A stretch of 64,000 nucleotides of DNA from Meconema thalassinum (lineage: Eukaryota > Arthropoda > Insecta > Orthoptera > Tettigoniidae): NCBI GenBank assembly GCA_946902985.2, contig OX336397.1:189848813-189912812 (forward strand), in the 5' to 3' direction. The notes beneath the pieces were generated by a model. It did no database searches. It was given only the letters and a program-made list of their open reading frames with translations, and was not told the origin of the DNA. Positions 45,591 to 57,329 of this stretch are shown in pieces; positions within the stretch are counted from its first letter, which is position 1, and each line of letters opens with the position of its first letter. A program made the position numbers and the translations under genes.

Positions 45591-46813
45591 TGATCACTTT
45601 CGTGATACTTTCAGTGTTTAGCTTGGCCCATTTGTCGGTCAAATTTTATTTCTTGTTACCGAGATCCCCGAATGGTAATTATTTCTTTACAAATGTATTA
45701 ATTGCTTAAACCATATGCATAATCTTGTTATCAATCACTTATTCATAGATATTATAGTTCTCACCTTGAGTGTTCCAGTCGCTCGCTACCTCAAGCGTCC
45801 TCACTCCCGACATACAGGGCATCTACTGGTTGATCCACTGTCCGCTGAGTAGTGTCGACTGCCGTCACCCTGACTTTCGTTCGACCAATGGCAGGTCTTT
45901 GTCCAGTCGGGCGATCTCCAGCTTCGAGATGGTTCCATGATCCCTATTTAAGACGCCACTTGCTGGCGTTCTTCACCACTTCTGATCAATCATCACTTCT
46001 GATTACTTCAACCTGCTGGTCACCGCTACTGCATCTCATGACACCATCGCTAGTCTCTACGCTACCTAGCAGTTACGTCACGAGATCTGCACCATGACGT
46101 ATTACTCAAGATGGCAAGACTAATTGCCAGCTGTTGTACTCTTCACCTTCACCTTAGATGGGATACTTTGAATCGTCTTTCGAAATACTGCTGGATCATC
46201 ACTTGGAAGCTATAAATGTCATTCCTTCGCAAGAAAAGAAGAGAGAGTTGACATTTTATCAATGGTGCACATATCTCTAGGCCATGTACGCCTCCTTCTG
46301 AAGAAACCGTGAGGACTTTTAAATCAACATTTGCTAGCTGGAACTTTTAAGGAGCTGGCTCATCAAAGATAAGTTCAAATTTTATGAAGAGTTTATATCA
46401 TACCAGTTATTTTACACTCTTAATCATTTTTATGGTTCTCTCTTTTTATAAAGTGCATCCCTTTTTTTATGTTAAGCTCAACTTCTCTCCAATCAAGCAA
46501 GCTTGTTTCATTGACCTTTCTTTAATCTGGGTTTCTGTCATCAGGCCCTCACACTTTGCTACATTTATAATTGTTCATTTCTGTGATAAGCACTTAAGTG
46601 CAATTTGTTTATTGGTTATAAATTTATTATTAGAAATAAAAATTGTTAATGTATTGCTACCTACATTGGTTTTCTAGTCACGTATTTCATGCCCACTACC
46701 CCGCACCGCTTCAGTCTAATTTTCTTGACCACAGTAGTTATTTTGTCCAGGCTTTCGCCTGATGCGTTTCGTTCTCCCGTATGGGGAAGTTTTAGGGCAG
46801 AACTTTTTCTCCA
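45591..46813 (+). repeat. 5' LTR of BEL/Pao element 2
   Basis: 1223 bp, TGATCACTTTCG...TTTTTCTCCA. A promoter-like CCCTATTTAAGACGCC lies about 350 bp in (near 45940). AATAAA-type sequences lie towards the 3' end (TAGAAATAAAAATTG near 46635). Only one difference from the 3' LTR was noted: C at about 45860 versus G at about 52606. Confidence 0.96.
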
Positions 46814-46821
46814 TAATTTTT

Positions 46822-46839
46822 TGGTGCCGAAACCCGGGA
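46822..46839 (+). other. Primer-binding site of BEL/Pao element 2 (tRNA-Phe)
   Basis: TGGTGCCGAAACCCGGGA, complementary over 18 bases to the tRNA-Phe 3' end plus CCA, eight bases after the LTR. Confidence 0.93.
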
Positions 46840-47099
46840 AACATATCTGTTGCACCCTGGATCCCTATACAAGTTCATATTTTGGATTTTACATTAACAA
46901 TTTTTGTTCATTGTGTTTCAACACTAATTCACATTGTACGTTTCAGCTTGAGGCGCATGTTCAGCAGAGGAGGAGAGAAACGTAAGCTAAGCCGGTTTCT
47001 TCCGCATCAGACTAAACCTTACTACCTAGCAAGCTGTCATCCTCTGACTTCCAGTACTCGAAGTCACAATATTGTCGTGAGTAACAAACAACTGTTGAC

Positions 47100-49445
47100 A
47101 TGCCTAACCTTGATGAAAAACTTAGCAACGCCAGAGCCTCTTGTAAGGGCAAGCTCACACGGTTTCGTACTTTCTTAACGGAGCTCGAACCCCAAGAGCG
47201 TAATCTTGACATAATTTCGCAGAGGCTTAAGAATTATGAACAAGCCTTTGAGAAATATGATGAGATACAATGCAGTATAGAAACTCAGCATCCGGACCAG
47301 CAATGTGATAGGTTGGAAGTTGAAAAATTATACTATCAGGGATTTGCTGAAGCTAAACAGCTTATTAGGGCTTTAACTTTAAAAGAAAAACAAGAAGATC
47401 AAACTTCTGCAGCATCTTCTACATCTTCTTCACGCATTATATTACCCAAATTAGAAATACCCAAATTCACTGGTAAAGACATAGAATGGGAACCATTTTT
47501 TGAATTATTCAATTCTTTAGTACATGAGAATACTTCTATACCAGTAATACAAAAAATTCACTACTTGCGTCTGGCAGTTCAAGGCAACGCACTTAACCTG
47601 ATTCAAGCACTTTCTTTGACCAGTGATAATTATGAAGTTGCTCTGAATCTTCTTAAGGATAGATATGGGAACATTCGTTTATCTATTCAACGCCATATAC
47701 AAAGCTTATTCGAGTTACCTAACGTGCAAGCAGATAACAGTTTATCACTTCGTAAGTTGATTGACACTGCAGAGCTACACGTCAGCGCATTGTCCAATTT
47801 AAACCAACCTGTAAATCACTGGGATTTATTTCTAGTTCACCTCATTTCTGCAAGATTGGATGCAAATACATTAAAAGCCTGGGAAACAGAACTTTCCCAG
47901 AATTTGCAATGCACTTATGAGGCGATTATTAACTTTTTGAAGGCCAGAAGCCAAGTCTTTTCCGCCATAGCTAATCAAAAAACTAGTAGTTCAGATTCAA
48001 AAGCCTTCTCAAAAGATAAGGTTAGCAGTTCTAATCAAAGAATTTTAAGATCACAGGCTCTTCCTGTTGATGCTCGGTCACCTAACCAAATGCAAACGTG
48101 CGGTCTGTGTCAGCAATCGCATACTTTATACAATTGTGATGAATTTAAATCTTTATCAGTAGATGAAAGACGAAAGTTCATTACGAACAAAAAACATTGT
48201 TTCAACTGTTTGTCAGGAACGCATATGTTAAACAATTGCCGTTCACAACGTTTATGCTTGCATTGTAAGGCTAGACACCATTCCCTTTTGCACAGACATG
48301 AAAGATCACGGTTATCAGGACCAAGCAGTTCCAATACCAAGTCTAATTCTGAGACTTCTCAAAATAGTGCGCAGTCGTATGCTCAAAGTTCTACCTCGCT
48401 TGGCAAAGTCCACGTTTTATTATCTACCGTGCAGGTTCTATTGAAAAATTCTCACGGAAAATGGGTATCTGTCAGGGGATTATTGGACAATGCCGCTACC
48501 AACAATTTTATTAATGAATCGTTGGTACAAAAGTTAGGCCTCCCAAAACATCCTACCTCAATAGAGGTTACAGGAATAAACTGCTCTAAATCGCAATCCT
48601 TAAGCTTTGCTAAAGTGGATCTGAAGGACTCTAATAATCTTGGTACGCAGTTGCAATTAGATTGTTTGATTATCAAGTCTATAGGCAACAATATTCCTGG
48701 CACTTCTTATCCTATTCAAAGTTGGAATAACCCGAATTTTGTCCAGCTAGCTGACCCTCATTTCAACAGAGCTTCGCCCGTAGAGCTTCTTTTCAGCTCA
48801 AGCGTATTTTGGCAATGTCTTCATTCCAATAAAGTAAAAATAGCTCCTAAAGTTTTCTTCCGCGAAACTGATTTTGGTTGGATTGCTACTGGCCAAATAT
48901 ACCGTAATCCTATTCAAACTGTATCGAATTGTTATTTTGTTGGTACCGATTTGAGTCAAGAGCTAACCAAGTTCTGGGATCTTGAGAATGTTCAGGCTAC
49001 TTCTTCTTCTTCTTCTAACGAAATTTGTGAAAAGTTATACAAGGAAACCACTGTCCGTACTGCTGAAGGCAGATTTATAGTAACTCTTCCACGTATTCCC
49101 AATCCTTCCGCCATTACGGGCTCGCATTCCAGAGCACTTAGGGCACTATTTGCTATTGAAAATCGGTTCAAACAAGATGCTTCTGTCAAAACTCAGTATG
49201 CTTCCTTTATGGAGGAATACGAATCATCCAATCACATGGAGGTAATTTCTAAATCAGAAGAAATTGACCATCCTTTAAATGAAATAGTTTATCTAAATCA
49301 TCACCCGGTATGGAAAAATTCCTTAACACAAGACAATATAAGAGTAGTTTTCAATGGCTCATCACCAGATTCCAATGGAATCTCTTTAAATGATACCCTG
49401 CAATGTGGTCCCGCGATTCAAACAGATCTCACCTGTTTTGCTTAA
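47100..49445 (+). CDS. BEL/Pao element 2 gag-protease and start of RT (open frame)
   Basis: 781-codon open frame starting at ATG 47100, after a leader of about 260 bp. Order: N-terminal helical gag, DUF1759-like region from the RIILPKLEIPKFTGKDIEWE motif (about residue 115) to about 270, a Ser-rich linker, zinc knuckles (CX2CX4HX4C starting at residue 367, then CLHCKARHHSLLHRH), retropepsin with LLDNAAT (catalytic Asp 463; DNA in place of the usual DSG/DTG), and the RT N-terminus (HHPVWK, VVFNGSSPDSNGISLNDTLQ). In an intact element it would run on into pol; here a one-base loss near 49426-49432 ends it. The gag and protease parts are undamaged as far as can be read. Confidence 0.92.
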   Translation: MPNLDEKLSNARASCKGKLTRFRTFLTELEPQERNLDIISQRLKNYEQAFEKYDEIQCSIETQHPDQQCDRLEVEKLYYQGFAEAKQLIRALTLKEKQEDQTSAASSTSSSRIILPKLEIPKFTGKDIEWEPFFELFNSLVHENTSIPVIQKIHYLRLAVQGNALNLIQALSLTSDNYEVALNLLKDRYGNIRLSIQRHIQSLFELPNVQADNSLSLRKLIDTAELHVSALSNLNQPVNHWDLFLVHLISARLDANTLKAWETELSQNLQCTYEAIINFLKARSQVFSAIANQKTSSSDSKAFSKDKVSSSNQRILRSQALPVDARSPNQMQTCGLCQQSHTLYNCDEFKSLSVDERRKFITNKKHCFNCLSGTHMLNNCRSQRLCLHCKARHHSLLHRHERSRLSGPSSSNTKSNSETSQNSAQSYAQSSTSLGKVHVLLSTVQVLLKNSHGKWVSVRGLLDNAATNNFINESLVQKLGLPKHPTSIEVTGINCSKSQSLSFAKVDLKDSNNLGTQLQLDCLIIKSIGNNIPGTSYPIQSWNNPNFVQLADPHFNRASPVELLFSSSVFWQCLHSNKVKIAPKVFFRETDFGWIATGQIYRNPIQTVSNCYFVGTDLSQELTKFWDLENVQATSSSSSNEICEKLYKETTVRTAEGRFIVTLPRIPNPSAITGSHSRALRALFAIENRFKQDASVKTQYASFMEEYESSNHMEVISKSEEIDHPLNEIVYLNHHPVWKNSLTQDNIRVVFNGSSPDSNGISLNDTLQCGPAIQTDLTCFA

Positions 49446-52262
49446 TTTTCGAAGGTTTCCTATTGCTGTAATCTCAGATATTAAGCAGATGTACCGGCAG
49501 ATTCTCGTAAATTCTGAGCAGCAAGATCTGCAAAGAATATTGTGGCGCGATGAGAGTTCCAAACCCATAAAGATATTTAGATTGAAGACTGTGACATATG
49601 GCCTGAAGCCTTCAGCCTTTCTTGCGATTCGGTCTCTCCACATGTTAGCCGAGCAAGAAGGTCATCTGTATCATCCTTTGGCCTCTGAGTTATTAAAAAC
49701 GGCATTTTATGTTGACGATTTCTTGTGCTCTTTCCCTAATATTTCTGAAGCACTCCTTGTGTGCGAAGATTTGAAGTCCCTGCTCCTTGGAGGTGGTTTT
49801 CCGCTCCATAAATGGACTTCAAATTCCACTGAATTTATATCAAAATTTTCATCAGAGGTCCCAGTTGATGAATTTGTTGCCATTCCTACTGATGAAGCAG
49901 CCGTAAAAGCATTGGGTGTTTTTTGGTGTCCATCTTCTGATACCTTCTCTTATCAGGTACATCTGTCAGAATCTCCCCCTGTAACTAAGAGACAAGTTCT
50001 GTCAGAAATCGCAAATATCTTTGATCCTTTGCAATATATTGCTCCTATAGTTATTGTTGCAAAAATGTTCTTGCAAAAGCTTTGGTCATTAAAATCAGAC
50101 TGGGATGAAAATCTCCCCCTTCCTCTTGTAGAAGAATGGTTAGAGTATCGCAGCAATTTGCTGGATCTCTCCAAGGTTTCTATACCCCGCCCTTTAATTT
50201 CTTATCCCTTATACCAGCAGTATGACCTGCATGTATTTTCTGATAGTTCAGAACGGGCTTATGGCTGTTGTGCATACATAGTAGGACGTTCCTCAGCCAC
50301 TTTCCCTGGATTTTCTAATTTAGTGTGCGCTAAATCAAAAGTTGCTCCACTTAAAACGGTATCATTGCCGAGATTAGAATTATGCTCTGCTTTAATGGCA
50401 ACAGAATTAGCTACTAAACTAAATGTCAGTTTATAGTTAAAATTTTCCCGCACATTTTTTTGGAGCGATTCTTCTGTTGTATTAGCTTGGATTTCCAAGC
50501 CTTCTTCTTATTGGAATACCTTTGTGGCAAATCGCGTTTCTAAGATTCATGAAGTCTCTCATTCTGAAAAATGGAGACATGTTCCTAGCCGTGAAAACCC
50601 CGCGGATATAATATCACGTGGTTGCAAGCCTAAAAATTGATTTCTTCAGACCTGTACTGGAATGGTCCTCCTTGGCTAAGTCAGGAATCATCTTGCTGGC
50701 CTCGCTTAGCTAATCAATTTGCAGAAGAAATACCTGATGCCCGTAATGACCCTGTCGCGTCGCATCCTCCTTCTACTTCTACCAGCCTTTTTCATAGATA
50801 CTCTTCATTTGATAAATTGATTCGTGTAGTGTCTTATATCTTCCGATGGAAATATTTAGTAATTGATCAACCATTGAAGCCTCAACCCTTTCTCTCCAGA
50901 GTAGAGTTAGAATTTGCTACTTGCAAGATTTTGTTACTTGTTCAGCAGGAAGTATTTGCTCCTGAAAAGCAAGCTCTTATAAGTGGTAAAGATTTACCCA
51001 AGTCTAGCAGGCTTTCACCGCTCATTCCTTTTCCAGACCAGGACGGCATAATACGTGTGGGTGGAAGATGAGCTATGTCTAGTTGTGTGGATGGGAAAAA
51101 GCATCCCATCATCCTTCCTTCAAAGCATCCTATCACTACCCTTATAATACAAAAGTTTCATTATAAACACCTTCATGCTGGCACTCGCACCTTGCTCTGT
51201 CTAATTCGTGAAATCTACTGGATCATCAATGGCGTTCATGAGGTTTCTTCTGTTGTCAAAAAGTGTATACCTTGCTTTAAGGTTAAACCACGGCCGCCAC
51301 GCAGATTATGGGTAATTTACCTCCATTTCGTTCAGAACCTAGTAAGCCCTTCGCTCTTACTGGGATCGATTACGCTGGTCCTTACGTATATCAGACCAAT
51401 CCCTCTTCATCTAAGCGCAAAATCTTAGGTAAACTTTACATCTCGTTATTTGTATGTATGGTGACGGGAGCTATCCACCTTGAGTTGGTTACGAACGCTT
51501 CTGTATCCTACTTTTTGGCCGCCTTTTCTAGATTTGCTGCTAGACGGGGTGTTCCATCTGAAGTTTTTTCAGATAATGCAAAAATATTTGTAAGCGCTTC
51601 TGATCTCTGGAAAAAGGTGTTAAGCTCCCCTTCTGCTAAAGAAAAAAATTTCCAACTTTTCCTATTCTAAAGGTTTCAAATGGCATTTCACCCCGCCTTA
51701 TGCTCCCCATCATGGGGGCCGATGGGAGTCCTGCATCAAACTTACTAAAAGACAGCTTAAGAAAACTCTTGGTCCTACCATACTTTCTTATGAGGAATTC
51801 AACTCTTTAATTATTCAAGTCGAAGGTATTGCAAATTCCAGACCTCTGACCCCTCTTTCAAACGATCCTAAGGATCTTTTACCTTTAACACCCAGTCACT
51901 TCTTGATTGGCTGTTCGCTTGCTGCTACTCCGCCTTTGCTGGTTCGACGCTGTGATCCTAACTTACCTATCTTTTGGAGAAAAGTAGAATCTTTGCGCTG
52001 TTCTTTTTCGCGCCGTTGGAAGTTAGAATATCTCAGCTTGCTAAATAGGCGTGAGAAATGGCGGCTTCCTTAACCAGATGTACGAGTGGGGGATATGGTT
52101 CTTCTTCGAGACCCATCTCCGCCTCTCGTGTGGAACCTAGGCAGAGTTATTCACTGCCACTTTGGCCGTGATAAACGCGTCAGAGTTGTTGATGTTTTAA
52201 CTAGTAAAGGTCTTCATACTAGACCCATCTCTGCTATCTCTGTTTTGCCTTTCGAGTCTTAG
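49426..52262 (+). pseudogene. BEL/Pao element 2 pol: RT, RNase H, integrase (disabled)
   Basis: Continuation of the polyprotein in changing frames. RT: ISDIKQMYRQI and an intact FYVDDFLCS catalytic box (49705-49731). RNase H: VFSDSSERAYG, LPRLELCSAL and FFWSDSSVVLAWI. Integrase: HHCC-type region (HYKHLHAGTRTL...CIPC), GIDYAGPY, FSDNAKIF and HHGGRWESC carrying the D,D,E residues. The last stop is at 52260-52262. Lesions seen: frameshift about 49426-49432, TAG 50434-50436, frameshift in the A run at 50632-50636, TGA 51069-51071, frameshifts near 51305 and 51665, TAA 52071-52073. Confidence 0.9.
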
Positions 52263-52336
52263 TTTCTCCTCGTCTGTTATCCATGTTTTGCTTTGACTGA
52301 TTCTTTTGTTTGTTTTCATTCGGAGTTCTCGGAGCA

Positions 52337-53559
52337 TGATCACTTTCGTGATACTTTCAGTGTTTAGCTTGGCCCATTTGTCGGTCAAATTTTATTTCTT
52401 GTTACCGAGATCCCCGAATGGTAATTATTTCTTTACAAATGTATTAATTGCTTAAACCATATGCATAATCTTGTTATCAATCACTTATTCATAGATATTA
52501 TAGTTCTCACCTTGAGTGTTCCAGTCGCTCGCTACCTCAAGCGTCCTCACTCCCGACATACAGGGCATCTACTGGTTGATCCACTGTCCGCTGAGTAGTG
52601 TCGACTGGCGTCACCCTGACTTTCGTTCGACCAATGGCAGGTCTTTGTCCAGTCGGGCGATCTCCAGCTTCGAGATGGTTCCATGATCCCTATTTAAGAC
52701 GCCACTTGCTGGCGTTCTTCACCACTTCTGATCAATCATCACTTCTGATTACTTCAACCTGCTGGTCACCGCTACTGCATCTCATGACACCATCGCTAGT
52801 CTCTACGCTACCTAGCAGTTACGTCACGAGATCTGCACCATGACGTATTACTCAAGATGGCAAGACTAATTGCCAGCTGTTGTACTCTTCACCTTCACCT
52901 TAGATGGGATACTTTGAATCGTCTTTCGAAATACTGCTGGATCATCACTTGGAAGCTATAAATGTCATTCCTTCGCAAGAAAAGAAGAGAGAGTTGACAT
53001 TTTATCAATGGTGCACATATCTCTAGGCCATGTACGCCTCCTTCTGAAGAAACCGTGAGGACTTTTAAATCAACATTTGCTAGCTGGAACTTTTAAGGAG
53101 CTGGCTCATCAAAGATAAGTTCAAATTTTATGAAGAGTTTATATCATACCAGTTATTTTACACTCTTAATCATTTTTATGGTTCTCTCTTTTTATAAAGT
53201 GCATCCCTTTTTTTATGTTAAGCTCAACTTCTCTCCAATCAAGCAAGCTTGTTTCATTGACCTTTCTTTAATCTGGGTTTCTGTCATCAGGCCCTCACAC
53301 TTTGCTACATTTATAATTGTTCATTTCTGTGATAAGCACTTAAGTGCAATTTGTTTATTGGTTATAAATTTATTATTAGAAATAAAAATTGTTAATGTAT
53401 TGCTACCTACATTGGTTTTCTAGTCACGTATTTCATGCCCACTACCCCGCACCGCTTCAGTCTAATTTTCTTGACCACAGTAGTTATTTTGTCCAGGCTT
53501 TCGCCTGATGCGTTTCGTTCTCCCGTATGGGGAAGTTTTAGGGCAGAACTTTTTCTCCA
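52337..53559 (+). repeat. 3' LTR of BEL/Pao element 2
   Basis: 1223 bp, same length as the 5' LTR and identical by eye except for one C/G difference. The expected polypurine tract before it is weak (GGAGTTCTCGGAGCA). Confidence 0.96.
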
Positions 53560-53790
53560 CCTCTCACCCGGCGCCGTCAGGGATTTTAGAAACTGTCGTG
53601 TTGGCGCACTCGGCCTCGTGCGGACAACTGAGTAGCTGTCTGATGGTAAGGCAGCGACCCGGTCACGAAAACCAAGATTATCGGCCGAGGGGACCTGCGT
53701 CATCCCAATATATGCCAGCCAAATGGCGGTCGCTTGGTAGGCCTAGGCCCTTCAAGGGCTGTAGTACCAGGTGTTATTATTATTATTTAT
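53560..53790 (+). mobile_element. SINE-C copy 2, right piece (after BEL/Pao)
   Basis: Begins with the duplication CCTCT and continues CACCCGGCGCCGTCAGGGAT, then the SINE-C body to a TTATTATTATTATTT tail. Compared with the full copy, about 25 bp including the B box are missing after CACCCGG, so it was probably an inactive SINE before the BEL/Pao insertion. Confidence 0.85.
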
Positions 53791-53834
53791 CCATCAATTT
53801 TCAATAGTGAAGTATCATAACACATATATTTTCC

Positions 53835-54690
53835 AACTAGGCTATTATATAGCGATTTAATTTGTGTCGCATGAGCACATCGCTAGTTACTTGTTCAGTT
53901 GCCCCTGCTCGCAAGTAGAGGGGTCCTATCCCAGGGATAACTGAATAGGCAACCCGCGATACATCCAGGGGCAAGATCGTGTGAACTCCCGAACGAGTAA
54001 TCGGTGGAAGTCGTGTGAGGGATCAAACGAAATGGCTCCATCCTCCCTAACTACGGGACAAGTCTGTTTTCCCTTAAGATAAAAACTACCTCCCCGGCGA
54101 AATTAAGGAATAATAGAGCGTATGCGCACCCAGGCTCCTCTAAGATGGCGGGGTTTTCAAACGTTATGGTAAATGTTTGCATACCCCCTTCTCAACTCCC
54201 TACCCCTATCCCCCACCATCCCCCCCCCCGAATTCCCTAAAATTCCAAATTTTATTAGATATAACACATATGCCCACCATTGCTTCCTCTTCCACTTACT
54301 TTCGCCGGGCTCATCCCTGTTGACCTCCCTTGGTCAGGTTCTGTTCTTTTCCAATGTATGCATCGATTTATTTATTATTTTCTATTTATTTATTATTTTT
54401 ATTTATTGATTATCGATTTATTAATTATTGAACTACTACAAAGTCATCGATCCGGGATTTCCGAAAATAGAGGATATCACGCAATCGCGTAATCGGAGAA
54501 AGGTGCGTGAGGGTGTAAACGAAAGGTCTCCATCCCCTTAATCTATTTTCAATATTTTTTAATGATCGACCTTTCCAAGTGTAGGTGAGTTTCGGAGTGG
54601 TTTCCGCAGTCATGTAACATGATACCTAGCTGCCCCGAAAGGATAGCCTGAGCGGTTGATGCAACATGGCCGATTGATTGATTATTTTTT
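53835..54690 (+). repeat. Left inverted arm
   Basis: About 855 bp, G/C-richer outer part followed by an (ATTT)n-rich section near 54365-54420 and the inner part TTTCGGAGTGGTTTCCGCAG. Imperfect reverse complement of 59215-60080, roughly 70-80% by eye with indels. Confidence 0.65.
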
Positions 54691-54779
54691 ACTATTATTA
54701 GCCTATTTTCAATTTTGAAAAAATAGGCTTATGAGATCACCTTTTGACCGTGTGTGTGTGCGTGTGTGTGTGTGTCCCC

Positions 54780-56165
54780 CCTAATAACATTTGAACGGCT
54801 AGAGCGATTTCAATGAAACTCGGTAAGTTCATAGCACTATTCTGGGCGACTCCGACCGTGCCCTTCAAATTTTGTTACGTCTCACCAATCCAACATGGCG
54901 GCTGTGCGAAATATTTCACCAGCATTCAATATCTCCGAAACTATTCCCGATATCACCATGGAATTTATTACGGTGATAAAGGGAACTACTAGAAGTTCAC
55001 CTATGTGACCTTTGAAAAACTGGTAACTTCAAAACCAACATGGCGGCCACGCGAATTTGCGACTTTTAAATAGACGTTTCTCGCGATTTAACCAACCAAA
55101 CGCAATAAAACTTGGTACACTATATGTTCATACACATTGTAATGCACCGACATCTAACTTGGTTCAATTGTTAACATAACCACAAGATGGCGGATGTGCG
55201 AATTATTTCACCGGCATCCTATATCTCTGAAACTATTAGCGGTATCACCCTGAAATTTTGTACGGAGATAAAGGACACTACTGGAAGTTCATCAATAATA
55301 CTTTCAAAAACCAGTTAACTACAAAACGAACATGGCGGCCAAGCAAATTTGAAAATTTTAAATAGACCTTTCTCGCGATTTAATGTTCCAAACGTAATGA
55401 AATCTGGTACAGGAAATGTTTATACACATTGTAATACACTGGTATCTAATTTAGTTCAATTGTTTACATAAACTCAAGATGGCGGCATTGCGAACTTTAA
55501 AATTAAGTTTTTCTTTCTTGTGTAGTAATCATGCGATGGATGTGAAAGTTTGAATAATGAACCTACGCAATAATTTTCCTTCAATGGTACATGACTCTAT
55601 GGCCTATACATTTAACAATCCAACATGGCGACCATCCGAAATATTTAGGCGGCTCTGAATATCTACGAATCTAATATAGCAATCAAACTGATTTTTTTTA
55701 TGTTCATAGGGGCTATGAACTTAAATTCACCTGTAGGACTTTAGATAACCTGGTGATCACAAATCCAACATGGGGGCGACGCGAATTATAAATATTCACA
55801 TCGACGTTTCTCGCAATATAACCATCCGAGTGCAGTGAAACTTGCTACAGTAAATTCTTATAGGAATGTTAATCCACTGTCATCTAATTTATTGCAATTG
55901 TTTCCATAACCACAAGATGGCAGCTGTGCGAAATTTTTAATAAACGTTGTTACTTCTTGTGTCCTAATCATGCGATTAAGTTTGAATGCCACACGTACAC
56001 AATAATATTCATGTAACAGTTCATAACTCTAGGACCTACATATATAAAATCGAACATGGCGACCATCCGAAATATTTAGTCGATTCTCAATATCTATGAA
56101 TCTATTACAGCTATCAAAGTGAAATTTTGTATGTAGATAGAGGCAATTAACTTAAGTAGGATATA
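54780..56165. repeat. Diverged tandem block with ATGGCGG motif every ~145 bp
   Basis: Nine copies of an A(A/C)(G/C)ATGGCGG-like motif have their ATG at 54895, 55040, 55197, 55332, 55479, 55625, 55770, 55917 and 56056: spacings 145, 157, 135, 147, 146, 145, 147 and 139. Neighbouring sequence shows a unit of about 290 bp made of two halves (TATCTCCGAAACTATT and TTTCTCGCGATTTAA types). No coding frame crosses it. Confidence 0.75.
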
Positions 56166-56579
56166 TGAAAATAGGCTGTATAGTTCTTCACGGAACTACT
56201 TGTTTATTTATGTTTGTATAACCCGTTTCTTACGAGGAAATTGTGTTTTCTGGAATTGTAGGATTTGAGGATTATTTTGTGGATTTTTGGTAATCTGATG
56301 AATTTGGGGAATCTTAGTATATTTGGAAGGATTTCTGCGAATCTAGGTGTACTTGTAAGGATTTTTGGGGAATCTGGTGAATTTGGAGTAAGTCTGGTAA
56401 ATGTGGGTAATTTGAGGATTTTATTAAGTATTGTAGGAGGTTTGGGGGAATCATAGTATTCTTGGAAGGATTTTGATGAACTTTGGTTACTTTAATGAGT
56501 TCTATAGAATTTTGGTGATATTAGGAAGTATAGTGAATTTTTATTATTTTGGTAAGTTACACGACTCTCGAATGGCATC

Positions 56580-56850
56580 TGGATAGGAAAGAAGAAGAGA
56601 TGAGGTTGGCATAAGTAAGTGTAAGCAATGCTGATCTTGAGGAAATTCTGGTAAATTTTGGTAAAATCTGTTCGGAATTTAAGAGAATACAGGAGGTGGT
56701 TGAATTGGCGTTTGGGGGATAGGGTGTGAAGGAATGTGTCAAAGGTATGGTGTAGGTAGGACCGTCATCGTGGATGGGTCGTGAGAGCACGCTGCCTTCG
56801 TGGCCGGCGTTGCAAAACCTGGGATCAACCGCTCGGCTATGCTGTCCAGT
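56580..56850. repeat. Third partial copy of the arm sequence
   Basis: ATAAGTAAGTGTAAGCAATGCTGA followed by a GGTAAATTTTGG stretch, GGAGGTGGTTGAATTGGCG and GGGGGATAGGG parallels 59611-59725 of the right arm in the same orientation (first motif shared over AAGTAAGTG-AAGCAATGC). At the end, ACCGCTCGGCTATGCTGTCC parallels the inner arm end. Confidence 0.6.
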
Positions 56851-57329
56851 GTTGTAACACCTATAAACAAATAAATAATATATGTAAATAATTATAATAC
56901 TCAATATATATTAAATATTAAATTATTAAAATTATATAATATATAAGTAAATAAATATTTAATAATTAATAAATAAATACATAAAAATTAAATAATTTAA
57001 TATATTTCATTTGTCGACGTTTACATGGATGACCAAAACCCTCTGACGTCATGCAACAGGGTTGGTCTTGTTTGAAACGGTAACGTGAAACTCGCCACCT
57101 CTAATAGCTTACCTTGCTAACTCTCGTTGAAATGGCGACGTTACCTTGAGAGAGCCACACATGCCGCTACCCGCATTGCCGTCATGATAATGTGAACCTA
57201 CACGTAGGATAATAATATTTCTAATAATTGATAATGAATATAAAATAAATTATAAGTAGTAAAAATAAATAAATATCTAAGATATAATATTAAATACATA
57301 TTAAATAATAAATTCACAGGTGACAAGGC
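56851..57329. other. AT-rich spacer
   Basis: Very AT-rich (AATAAATA-type) sequence surrounding a G/C-richer island at about 57015-57200 that contains GATGACCAAAACCCTCTGACG and AATGGCGACGTTACC. No gene or known repeat was identified. Confidence 0.35.

Larger units (their letters stand above)
45591..53559 (+). mobile_element. BEL/Pao element 2, complete, recently inserted
   Basis: 7969 bp: 1223-bp LTRs, tRNA-Phe primer site, gag-protease frame, degraded pol, and a 5-bp duplication CCTCT (45586-45590, 53560-53564). The interior is degraded from RT onward although the LTRs are almost identical. It sits in a SINE-C copy, downstream of exon 4 of the acidic-protein gene and in the same orientation as that gene. 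Confidence 0.96.

Noticed and set aside
45852..46097. ORFs of 81 and 97 codons in the BEL/Pao LTRs
   Set aside because: They occur twice only because the LTR is duplicated; LTRs of this class are not known to code for these.
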